Assembly (NCBI GenBank): GCA_031256775.1
Contig: JAIRPX010000021.1
Location: 1 to 54,313 of the forward strand
Reading direction: 5' to 3'
Length of the DNA stretch: 54,313 nucleotides
DNA from: Dysgonamonadaceae bacterium
GTDB lineage: Bacteria; Bacteroidota; Bacteroidia; Bacteroidales; Azobacteroidaceae
The translations under genes were made by a program, and so were the position numbers. The notes beneath the pieces were generated by a model, which searched no databases, was not told where the DNA came from, and saw only the letters and a program-made list of their open reading frames with translations. Positions within the stretch are counted from its first letter, which is position 1. Each line of letters opens with the position of its first letter. Shown one piece after another: positions 46,503 to 53,652 of the stretch.

Positions 46503-46670
46503 TTATCCCTGCGATATTGCTTCGGAAGGACAAACATCGGCGCACGTACCGCAATCGGTACACATTTCCGGATCAATCTTATAAATGTCGCCTTCGGAGA
46601 TGGCGCCTACCGGACATTCGTCAATACAGCTTCCACAAGCAATACAATCATCTGAAATTACATAAGCCAT
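46503..46670 (-). CDS. Ferredoxin with two [4Fe-4S] clusters, 55 residues
   Basis: Small electron carrier. The translation starts MAYVISDDCIACGSCIDECP and continues to CTDCGTCADVCPSEAISQG, giving two complete CxxCxxCxxxCP motifs, the clostridial-type 2[4Fe-4S] ferredoxin. The frame is 56 codons including the TAA. Cytoplasmic donor or acceptor for anaerobic enzymes such as pyruvate:ferredoxin oxidoreductase. Monocistronic, with its own -7 element at 46713-46720 and a terminator downstream. Confidence 0.96.
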   Translation of the reverse strand: MAYVISDDCIACGSCIDECPVGAISEGDIYKIDPEMCTDCGTCADVCPSEAISQG

Positions 46671-46712
46671 TTTCGTTCAATTTTAAATATAAATTTTTTG
46701 ATAATAACGCGG

Positions 46713-46720
46713 CAAAGATA
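46713..46720 (-). promoter_or_regulatory. -7 element TATCTTTG of the ferredoxin gene
   Basis: Minus-strand octamer fits TAnnTTTG, 42 bases before the ATG. No clear TTTG lies 20 bases upstream. Confidence 0.5.
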
Positions 46721-46854
46721 GAAATAAGAATGAAATTATTCATAATATTTCAGGAAATTTTTTACTCTTATTTAATTTGATGTGTTTATGACTTGAAAAA
46801 TAATGATGTGTTGAGGCGCGAAAGCACGAAGGCAAGAAGGCTGCGCCAGCTACA

Positions 46855-46934
46855 ACTTTAAGCGTTTTAATTTTGTGCAACGTCATTGAGAGCGTTAGCT
46901 ATGACGTTGCTCAAAACCATACCGTGCAGAGTAT
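46855..46934. repeat. Short copy of the dispersed repeat (reverse orientation)
   Basis: CTTTAAGCGTTTTAATTTTG... and GCAACGTCATTGAGAGCGTTAGC correspond to the right arm of the 500-bp element, and ATGACGTTGCTCAAAACC...CCGTGCAGAGTATA is the left arm inverted. The order of arms is flipped compared with 23154-23216. Confidence 0.7.
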
Positions 46935-46981
46935 AATTCATAATTTATAATTCCTAATTAAAAATAAAGCGCCGTATCGCT

Positions 46982-47038
46982 ACAGTAAACTGTTTGAAAT
47001 GTTATTGATCTAAAAAACAGACTGTTAACAGACTGTTA
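46982..47038. promoter_or_regulatory. Clustered short palindromes, possible operator
   Basis: ACAGTAAACTGT (46982-46993) and two abutting copies of AACAGACTGTT (47016-47026 and 47027-47037) are near-identical small palindromes. They stand 200 bases upstream of the secreted-protein promoter. A regulator binding array is possible but unproven. Confidence 0.3.
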
Positions 47039-47234
47039 ATCTAATACGTTTTCGTTTATTTTTAACACTTTCATGGCTAACATGTTAGGCTATAAAATTT
47101 TAAATTTTATATATTTAATGATATTGTAATCAATAATTTATATACAATATATATAAAAACAAAAAATGTTCTTATCTTAAAAAATATGACAAAAATTTTG
47201 GGATATTTATTGATATAAAATTTGTAAATACATA

Positions 47235-47242
47235 TAACTTTG
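47235..47242 (+). promoter_or_regulatory. -7 element TAACTTTG of the secreted-protein pair
   Basis: Fits TAnnTTTG, with TTG about 22 bases upstream as a partial -33. The AT-rich leader to the ATG is about 80 bases. Confidence 0.5.
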
Positions 47243-47331
47243 TAGCGAATTTCGACATTAATTTTAGTATTACTTTAATTAAAGAGGTTTAAGTTGTTAT
47301 TAAAAAATAAATTTATCATTAAAACAGAATT

Positions 47332-48345
47332 ATGGAAAAGCTTAAAAAAAACCTAAGTTTACTGTTTTTACTATCGACGGCGTTATTCTTTCTAAGAGGG
47401 AATGCGCAGGTAACAATTGGTACGCAAGATGATCCAGCTGTTGGAGCATTACTTGAAATCAAATCGCAGGATTCTACTAAAGGCGTACTGATTCCAAAAG
47501 TATTTTTAATAAAATACGATTCTTTGGCTCCTTTACGGACAGGAAATGTTTCCACATCTGAAAAAATTAAAGCAACAGGTATGGTTGTATACAATGTTAA
47601 TCCTGCAGCTAAAGGAATAAATCTTGGCATTGTGGAATGGAATGGCAAAGAATGGGTAACGGTTGGCGAAAAAATGCGAGTTTCGGAACTGTCGCTTTCT
47701 CCGACATGGTGCAGCAACATAACAGTTGGCGGTTATTACAACAGCGGAAGAGTATTGCAGCCTTACTACAACACTCTTATCATGCCTGTTGAAGTGGATT
47801 TGCCTGGCGATTATACCATACACGTCAGGGCGCTCAGAAAAAACGGCGACTATGCAGGCTTTTTATACAGCGCTACAGGCGAATTTAACTCAACCGGATC
47901 TAAAAAAATTACATTGAAAGGAGAAGGGAAGCCACTCGCAAGCGACACATGTTCTCTTCTGGTTATACTGAATGGAAAAGCCACAACTGATACATGTAAA
48001 CTGTCTGTAAGGGTGGACGGACCGGAAGCCAAGTTTAAAACCAACTGCTCTTCGATTCAGAATTATGTAGGCAATCCTACGCATGGTTCTCTAATAACGC
48101 AATTGCACAACAGGACTGTTCTCATGGATATTGTCTCTACTGAGAAAGGCGGAGAATTTGTTATCGAATCCGACCTTATTAATGGAGTGAGATTAAGCGG
48201 TAGAGGCATTTTGGAAGGTAATATCCAGACGGTTACGCTCTATGCTACAGGAACGCCAACGCAGGCTGGTGAATTTACATACACAATAAAGAGCAACAGT
48301 ACGAGTTCTACGTCTGTCTGTACGGTAACAATCAAGTACTTATAG
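47332..48345 (+). CDS. Modular secreted protein of unknown function, paralogue 1
   Basis: 337 residues with a signal peptide ending RGNAQ and no lipobox. Domain 1 (about 25-125) has QVTIGTQDDPAVGALLEIKS, KGVLIPKVFL, TGMVVYNVNP and GIVEWNGKEWV, a pattern seen in secreted surface proteins of Bacteroidales (each element anchors a beta hairpin). Then two Ig-like segments follow; the second ends GEFTYTIKSNSTSSTSVCTVTIKYL, read in part. The protein next to it has the same three-part order. No named family was recognised. It may be a surface or fibre component. Confidence 0.6.
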   Translation: MEKLKKNLSLLFLLSTALFFLRGNAQVTIGTQDDPAVGALLEIKSQDSTKGVLIPKVFLIKYDSLAPLRTGNVSTSEKIKATGMVVYNVNPAAKGINLGIVEWNGKEWVTVGEKMRVSELSLSPTWCSNITVGGYYNSGRVLQPYYNTLIMPVEVDLPGDYTIHVRALRKNGDYAGFLYSATGEFNSTGSKKITLKGEGKPLASDTCSLLVILNGKATTDTCKLSVRVDGPEAKFKTNCSSIQNYVGNPTHGSLITQLHNRTVLMDIVSTEKGGEFVIESDLINGVRLSGRGILEGNIQTVTLYATGTPTQAGEFTYTIKSNSTSSTSVCTVTIKYL

Positions 48346-48353
48346 CATAAAAA

Positions 48354-50306
48354 ATGAAGCAATATTTTAAGAAAACAGCGCTGCTATTAGCGGCGATAGC
48401 GCTTGGCATTTCAGTCTACGGTCAGGTGCTTGTAGGTGTTAACGGTACGCCTTTAGAAGGCGCCGCCTTAGAAGTAAGGAGTAAAGATTGGGCGCAAAAT
48501 CCACCTAACACCCTGACTGATCTGGAAAATTCGGATAAAGGAATACTGTTTCCGAAAGTGAAACTGGTAGCCGTTGATTCGCTGCATCCCATCTACAAGG
48601 GCAATGTCAATCTGTCGGAAATTAAACAAAAATTGACAGGGATGACAGTCTATAACGTTGACAGCATTGAAGGTCTCAATGCTGGATTATCTTTGTGGAA
48701 CGGTTCACAATGGACATCAATAACGCGAATTGGCAGTTTTGCCGTAGTAGAATGTATAGCAGGAACGTTTCCTGTTTTAAGCGGTAATTATACAAAAGGA
48801 GAACCTCTTGATCCTCAGTCGTGTACTATACTTGTTCCGGTCAATGTGAAAAAACCTGGCATCTACAGCGCGAAGGTTATTGTTCGCGAAGGTAATACAT
48901 CGACAGAGGCTCCATTTTCGTTTTCCGGTTCGGGCGACTTCACTAAGACTGGGCTTAACTATCTAACTTTGAGAGGCTACGGTATTCCTTCGAGATCAAC
49001 GTCAGAGCCATCTGGTCAGGGTAATAATGGAACAGAAAACAAAATTGAACTCTACTGTAATGAAGATCCGTTGACTTGCAGTAATATGCCAACAGTTTTT
49101 GTTAATAAAAAGGTAGCTAATTTTTCCTTTATTTGCGATTCAATCAGCGTTAACTACTCTTCCGGCAGTACATCCAGAAAGTCGATTAATCAAAATGAAG
49201 ATATTAGTCCTTCCAATGACGTAAAAATCATTCTGAAAGCAATGGGATCGTTAGAAGGCGCTGGCGCAGAATATCATATCCAGACAGATTCTATTAACGG
49301 AATACGTTTTTCGAGCAAGGGTATAATGGGAACAGGCAGTAACACAATAGTTTTGGAAGGACGCGGAAAGCCTCTAAAGGCAGGAAATTATACCTACACC
49401 ATAACAGGCAACGATGTAAATCAGGCTGCCATCTGCGCAGTAAATGTCACTGTGAGCTATAATGGTAAGGGCATAAAAATTCTTACATTCAGTAGCTCCA
49501 ACAGTAATCAAGGCTGGAATATGGGAGATCAACATTCCGCAATTCGGTCAATGTTAAATTCTCCTAAGATGTTTGATTACGGACAGTATCCTGATGCGCC
49601 TTTTCACATAACATCATTGTCTAATGTGTCTGTGTACATACAAACTGAAAACGATATTAATAACTACATTAGTTTTGCTGACTTTAAAGATTATCAAACA
49701 GTGTTTGTGTCATATCCAGCATACGCAAGTGATACGAGAACAGCAGACGCATTATGCGATTATGTAAAAGACGGTAAAACATGTCTTTATTCTGTTGATT
49801 ATGGTCATAGACCGAATATAAACAGAATTATACAAACATTATCAGGACTCCCTATCGACCCCAACGCTAATTATATATCATCTACGGATCAAAATACCGA
49901 CGGAAAAGATACTATAACGTTTCTTGGTGGCAACCTTGCCGTAAACGGTCAGTATATGGACTTGACAGGAAAAATATTAGGAAGAGATGGCGGTTATAAT
50001 TTCCTGTTCGCAAATCTGCCCCCCGACTGGATTGTGCTGGCAAGCAACGACGCCACAGATCCGCGTAACAACGCAAAACTTATAATGCACAAAAAATACC
50101 GCATGTTCCTGGCTGCAGACGGCGGCATATTCACAGGCGGCAACCCCAGTTCTAAAGATTATGGTTCAAATAATATCTGTCCTTCAAGGGTGGATGCAGA
50201 TGGTGTTCCGCAGGTTTGTACCAAAACTCCCTATGGAACAGGAGTTTATAATGCACATTTTCTTGCCAATCTGCTAATCTGGGCTTTTGAGGCGATAGAC
50301 GAATAG
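48354..50306 (+). CDS. Modular secreted protein of unknown function, paralogue 2 with extra C-terminal domain
   Basis: 650 residues, signal peptide ending ISVYGQ. Residues 22-375 repeat the plan of its neighbour: VLVGVNGTPLEGAALEVRS, KGILFPKVKL, TGMTVYNVDS, then Ig-like segments with GSLEGAGAEYHIQTDSINGIRFSSKG, seen in part. Residues about 376-650 are a globular domain (ILTFSSSNSNQGWNMGDQHS, FADFKDYQTVFVSYPAYASD, YGTGVYNAHFLANLLIWAFE) with alpha/beta character that recalls class I glutamine-amidotransferase-like (ThuA-type) folds. It starts 8 bases after the previous gene, so they form an operon. Confidence 0.6.
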   Translation: MKQYFKKTALLLAAIALGISVYGQVLVGVNGTPLEGAALEVRSKDWAQNPPNTLTDLENSDKGILFPKVKLVAVDSLHPIYKGNVNLSEIKQKLTGMTVYNVDSIEGLNAGLSLWNGSQWTSITRIGSFAVVECIAGTFPVLSGNYTKGEPLDPQSCTILVPVNVKKPGIYSAKVIVREGNTSTEAPFSFSGSGDFTKTGLNYLTLRGYGIPSRSTSEPSGQGNNGTENKIELYCNEDPLTCSNMPTVFVNKKVANFSFICDSISVNYSSGSTSRKSINQNEDISPSNDVKIILKAMGSLEGAGAEYHIQTDSINGIRFSSKGIMGTGSNTIVLEGRGKPLKAGNYTYTITGNDVNQAAICAVNVTVSYNGKGIKILTFSSSNSNQGWNMGDQHSAIRSMLNSPKMFDYGQYPDAPFHITSLSNVSVYIQTENDINNYISFADFKDYQTVFVSYPAYASDTRTADALCDYVKDGKTCLYSVDYGHRPNINRIIQTLSGLPIDPNANYISSTDQNTDGKDTITFLGGNLAVNGQYMDLTGKILGRDGGYNFLFANLPPDWIVLASNDATDPRNNAKLIMHKKYRMFLAADGGIFTGGNPSSKDYGSNNICPSRVDADGVPQVCTKTPYGTGVYNAHFLANLLIWAFEAIDE

Positions 50307-50333
50307 TGTCTAAAATTTTTCATTGTCTAAGGA

Positions 50334-50362
50334 GTAGGGACGTTGCATGGCAACGTCTCTAT
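50334..50362. repeat. GTAGGGACG-type palindrome, intergenic copy
   Basis: Left arm 50334-50346 (GTAGGGACGTTGC) and right arm 50350-50362 (GCAACGTCTCTAT) with a 3-base loop and two mismatched positions. It lies between the secreted-protein operon and the AraC regulator, and shares its GTAGAGACG ends with 51849-51877 and 52249-52276. Confidence 0.75.
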
Positions 50363-50449
50363 ATGCTTCCAGAAACCTGCATCGGTGAAAATGAACTTAA
50401 AATTGCAACTGTCTGAAGCATTTAATGATGCTATTTCACGATTTTTCAC

Positions 50450-50457
50450 TACCTTTG
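50450..50457 (+). promoter_or_regulatory. -7 element TACCTTTG of the AraC regulator gene
   Basis: Fits TAnnTTTG, 26 bases before the ATG; -33 is not clear. Confidence 0.45.
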
Positions 50458-50483
50458 CCCTCAAAATTTTATAAAAAACAGAT

Positions 50484-52238
50484 ATGCGTTTATCATGTAA
50501 ATTCACTGTCATCTATTGCGTCTTCGCAACATTGATTGTGACACCAACAGTTGCGCAAACTTCAGCCGATTCACTTCTGACAGTTCTTCCCCATCAATCA
50601 GATAGCGTTAAACTGGAATCTATCAACAAGTTAATCAAACTGAGCGCCGGACAGAGCGTCAGGAAAACTTACATCGACATGCTGCTCGACGAAGCGCACA
50701 GGCAGAGCAACAGTCGCTACGAAGGACGCGCCTTAGCGTTGCTTGTGGAATGGTATTATCCGCAGTTCGACAGCGACAGCGTTTTCATTGTCGGGAAAAA
50801 AGCCGAAGATTTTACTCGCAGGCATCAACTCTACAATTTCCTGTTCACTATTCAGCAAACGTTGATTCAGCGCTATGTCGATCAGCATCAATTGCTTACG
50901 GGACTGAGGAAGTCGGAAGAGGCTTATGCTGAAGCCAAATCCATAGGCGACAATATGGCTATTGCCCGGATGCTGGCTGCGATAGCAAGCATTTATGAAA
51001 CCATGAGTCAGCAGTCCGAAGCATTTAAATATTACAGGGAAAGTCTTGATTATGCAAACAAGGCGAATAATCCGGCATCCTATCTTATTATTGAAAACTA
51101 TATGAACATGGCGGCAACTGCGTTTAGTATCAAACAGTACGAAACAGCAATAGCTTATGCCGACAGCATGATGAATCATCCTAAAGGCGGATCTGAGGAA
51201 TTTCTCTATCTGGCAAATTATTTCAAAGCCCATGCCTACGGACGTCTTAATCGCTCGGCGGAAGCATTGAAGTATCTTCGCTCGGCGGAAGCTCTGTATT
51301 CTCCTGAATTTGGAGAGAACTATGGCATATATCTTGATGAAGCAAGCTCTGACTACTACTATTCGATACACGATTATGACAAGGCGCTGGAATATGCGGA
51401 CAAGACAATGCGGTTTTATTTGCAAAACGAGCTATTGGACGTGGGATACTTTGGTGCTTTGCTAAACAAAGCCGAAATATTCTCGGCAATGGGCAACGAA
51501 AAAGAGACAGTCGCTTGTTTGCGAAAAATTCTGCAATTAAAAGATTCGCTGAACACGCAGCAGTTTTACAGTCAGATAAACGAATTACGCACCATCTACG
51601 AATTAGACAAGTCCGAACTGAAAGCAGAGCAGCATCGCATGGAAAAGGAGCGCAACCGCAACTACTTCATTTTCGCAGCCATCGCCTGTATTCTTGTCAT
51701 CGTCGGCTGGATTTTCCACTCGCGCCGGATGACGCAGAAAAATCGTGGATTGTACCGACAAATCAAGGAACAGGACAGGCTGGCAGAAGAAATCGAACAA
51801 CTGCGCCAACGTTATGCCGCCGCTCCGTGCGACACCGCCAACGCAACCGTAGAGACGCCTAATTTGGGCGTTTCTACAATGCAAACCGCCGACGAACATC
51901 AGACACGGTTAGTCGCTCGCCTGCGCGAATATCTTCTCGCCGACAAGCATTTTACCAACCCCAACATTGATACGTCCAAACTCATCTCTGCAATAGGCGC
52001 TAACCGCACCTATCTGTTTGAAGCCATGAAAACAGTTACCGGTCAAACGCCGCAGGATTATATCAACGCCATGCGCCTCGAAGAAGGCAAACGCCTGCTC
52101 GAATCTACCAACGAACTGATTGACAGTATCGCCGAAATGTGCGGATACAAAACGTCCCGTACCTTCTACCGCCTCTTCCGTGAAAGATACAACATTTCTC
52201 CTGCGGAATATCGCAAAATGGCGGGCGAGAAATCATAA
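50484..52238 (+). CDS. Membrane-anchored TPR sensor with AraC-type DNA-binding domain
   Basis: 584 residues. A signal/N-terminal hydrophobic segment (1-25), then about ten helical TPR-like repeats in the periplasm (about 40-385; for example SEAFKYYRESLDYANKANNP). One membrane helix (about 396-416, YFIFAAIACILVIVGWIF) follows and a short coiled coil (about 425-450). The C-terminal AraC helix-turn-helix (about 480-584) has the second-helix region TVTGQTPQDYINAMRLEEGK, MCGYKTSRTFYRLFRERYN and SPAEYRK. Bacteroidetes use this plan for one-component regulators. The linker (455-466) is partly coded by a palindromic element. It follows the secreted-protein pair, which it may control; this is inference. 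Confidence 0.88.
   Translation: MRLSCKFTVIYCVFATLIVTPTVAQTSADSLLTVLPHQSDSVKLESINKLIKLSAGQSVRKTYIDMLLDEAHRQSNSRYEGRALALLVEWYYPQFDSDSVFIVGKKAEDFTRRHQLYNFLFTIQQTLIQRYVDQHQLLTGLRKSEEAYAEAKSIGDNMAIARMLAAIASIYETMSQQSEAFKYYRESLDYANKANNPASYLIIENYMNMAATAFSIKQYETAIAYADSMMNHPKGGSEEFLYLANYFKAHAYGRLNRSAEALKYLRSAEALYSPEFGENYGIYLDEASSDYYYSIHDYDKALEYADKTMRFYLQNELLDVGYFGALLNKAEIFSAMGNEKETVACLRKILQLKDSLNTQQFYSQINELRTIYELDKSELKAEQHRMEKERNRNYFIFAAIACILVIVGWIFHSRRMTQKNRGLYRQIKEQDRLAEEIEQLRQRYAAAPCDTANATVETPNLGVSTMQTADEHQTRLVARLREYLLADKHFTNPNIDTSKLISAIGANRTYLFEAMKTVTGQTPQDYINAMRLEEGKRLLESTNELIDSIAEMCGYKTSRTFYRLFRERYNISPAEYRKMAGEKS
51849..51877. repeat. Palindromic element in frame within the AraC regulator gene
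   Basis: Arms GTAGAGACGCC (51849-51859) and GGCGTTTCTAC (51867-51877) pair with one mismatch around a 7-base loop. It adds about ten residues (VETPNLGVST) to the linker between coiled coil and DNA-binding domain without breaking the frame. Confidence 0.75.
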
Positions 52239-52248
52239 ACACCGCACC

Positions 52249-52276
52249 GTAGATACGCGATTAATCGCGTATCTAC
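52249..52276. repeat. Perfect 28-bp palindrome after the AraC regulator gene
   Basis: GTAGATACGCGATT and AATCGCGTATCTAC form a perfect palindrome 10 bases after the stop codon. It may terminate transcription, although no strong T run follows. Its ends resemble those of the palindromes at 50334 and 51849. Confidence 0.85.
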
Positions 52277-52324
52277 CGCAGGCAACGAAATTTCGTGCGT
52301 TTGCCATGTCTTTTTATTTTTCCC

Positions 52325-52356
52325 TTTGCTATTTCAAAAAAAATATTGTACCTTTG
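52325..52356 (+). promoter_or_regulatory. Consensus promoter of the AbiE-type operon
   Basis: TTTG (52325-52328), a 20-base spacer and TACCTTTG (52349-52356). Exact TTTG-N20-TAnnTTTG. The start point would be near 52363, inside the operator. Confidence 0.8.
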
Positions 52357-52360
52357 CAGG

Positions 52361-52389
52361 CTGATAATAGTAAAAATAACTATTATCAG
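52361..52389. promoter_or_regulatory. Operator-like inverted repeat of the AbiE operon
   Basis: CTGATAATAGT (52361-52371) and ACTATTATCAG (52379-52389) are perfect 11-bp arms with a 7-base spacer. It overlaps the predicted transcription start and lies 11 bases before the antitoxin ATG. AbiEi antitoxins repress their own promoter by binding inverted repeats, so this is the probable site. Confidence 0.7.
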
Positions 52390-52400
52390 TTCTCATTACG

Positions 52401-52964
52401 ATGAAAGAATTGATTTATACGATATTTGCAGATAGCCGTACAGTATTCAGGCTCAATGATATAGCATTGTTATTGAATAGTGTAGATATTTTTTTGTCCC
52501 AAAAACTGAATAAGTTGGTCAATGAGGGCTTGCTGCTCAATTTGCGCAAGGGCATTTACGCGAAAAAGAACTACAAGCACGAAGAATTGGCTTGCATTCT
52601 CTACACGCCGACCTATATTTCGCTGAATTATGTGTTGGCTCGCAACAGCGTTGTCTTTCAGTTCGATAGCGCGATAACCAGCATCAGTTACCTTACGCGC
52701 GAAATTACAGTTGATAATCAGCGTATTGAGTATCGAAAAATCAAAAAAGAAATCTTATTGAATACCACAGGAATAATTTGCAAAGACAATATCAACATTG
52801 CCACGCCCGAACGCGCTTTTTTAGATGCGCTCTACCTGTTTGGCGATGTGTATTTCGACAATCTTCACGCTCTGAATTATAAGATGATAAAGGAACTTTT
52901 GCCTGTTTATAAGTCCAAAAGGATAGAGAATTATATTAAACGAAATTTTGAAGAAAATGGATAA
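52401..52964 (+). CDS. AbiEi-type antitoxin, winged-helix autorepressor
   Basis: 187 residues. N-terminal winged helix (about 10-60: FRLNDIALLLNSVDIFLSQ, LVNEGLLLNLRKGIYAKK), then the AbiEi antitoxin region TPTYISLNYVLARNSVV and ATPERAFLDALYLF. It represses its operon and, in the known type IV systems, counteracts the nucleotidyltransferase toxin without direct binding. The end overlaps the toxin start by 8 bases (ATGGATAA). The family call is from motif order. Confidence 0.82.
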   Translation: MKELIYTIFADSRTVFRLNDIALLLNSVDIFLSQKLNKLVNEGLLLNLRKGIYAKKNYKHEELACILYTPTYISLNYVLARNSVVFQFDSAITSISYLTREITVDNQRIEYRKIKKEILLNTTGIICKDNINIATPERAFLDALYLFGDVYFDNLHALNYKMIKELLPVYKSKRIENYIKRNFEENG

Positions 52965-53652
52965 CCAAAAGCACAAAATGTATCTGACCCAGATTTTGAT
53001 GGATATTTATTCCGACCGCGAACTGTCTGTCGTTTTGGGATTTAAGGGTGGAACGGCGGCGATGCTGTTCTACAATTTGCCGCGTTTTTCGGTCGATTTG
53101 GATTTCAATTTGCTGGATAAAACGTATGCCGAAAAAGCGTATCAAAAAGTGCGGAAAATCATTTTGAAATACGGCAAAATACATGATGAGCAAAAGTTTT
53201 TCGGTGATTTGCTCTCGCTTGATTACGAATCCGGCGAGCGAAACCTTAAAATTGATATTTCGCATCGTGAGGAAAATTATGATGAATACGTAATCAAAAA
53301 CCTGCTCGGCATTAACATTAAGACAATGGAAATCAGCGATATGTTTTCACACAAATTAGTTGCGTTGCTTGGGCGCAAAGAATTTGCCGAGCGCGATATT
53401 TTCGATTGCTGGTATTTTATGAAAGAAAAAACGCCCGTCAATCGACAAATTGTGGAAACCCTGACGCAAAAGCCGCTTTCGGACTATTTGCAGGACTGCA
53501 TCAACCAAATGGAAACCGTACCTAAACGCAGTTTGCTTTTTGGGCTTGGCGAATTGCTTGCTGACGATATGAAAACCTTTGTCCGCAAAAAGTTACAGCA
53601 GGAAACGGCGTTGTTGCTGAAAATGTATCAGCAGTTTCCAATAGTGAAATAA
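52957..53652 (+). CDS. AbiEii-type nucleotidyltransferase toxin
   Basis: 231 residues from ATG 52957; an in-frame TTG at 52948 would add three residues. The nucleotidyltransferase core is FKGGTAAMLFYNLPRFSVDLDFNLL, seen in parts as KGGTAAML and SVDLDFNLL, i.e. the G-S/T...DxD metal and NTP site; a third acidic residue is in KIDISHRE. In AbiE systems it transfers nucleotides to a target (tRNA acceptor ends in studied members) and halts growth, acting as phage defence. The antitoxin lies upstream with an 8-base overlap. No terminator was identified before the repeats. Confidence 0.87.
   Translation: MDNQKHKMYLTQILMDIYSDRELSVVLGFKGGTAAMLFYNLPRFSVDLDFNLLDKTYAEKAYQKVRKIILKYGKIHDEQKFFGDLLSLDYESGERNLKIDISHREENYDEYVIKNLLGINIKTMEISDMFSHKLVALLGRKEFAERDIFDCWYFMKEKTPVNRQIVETLTQKPLSDYLQDCINQMETVPKRSLLFGLGELLADDMKTFVRKKLQQETALLLKMYQQFPIVK

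Larger units (their letters stand above)
46671..47331. other. Spacer with repeat copy, palindromes and promoter
   Basis: 661 bases without an ORF. It contains the ferredoxin promoter, a copy of the dispersed repeat (46855-46934), an AATTCATAATTTATAATT tract (46935-46952), clustered AACAG/CTGTT palindromes (46982-47038), and a very AT-rich leader region with the promoter of the secreted-protein pair. Confidence 0.75.
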
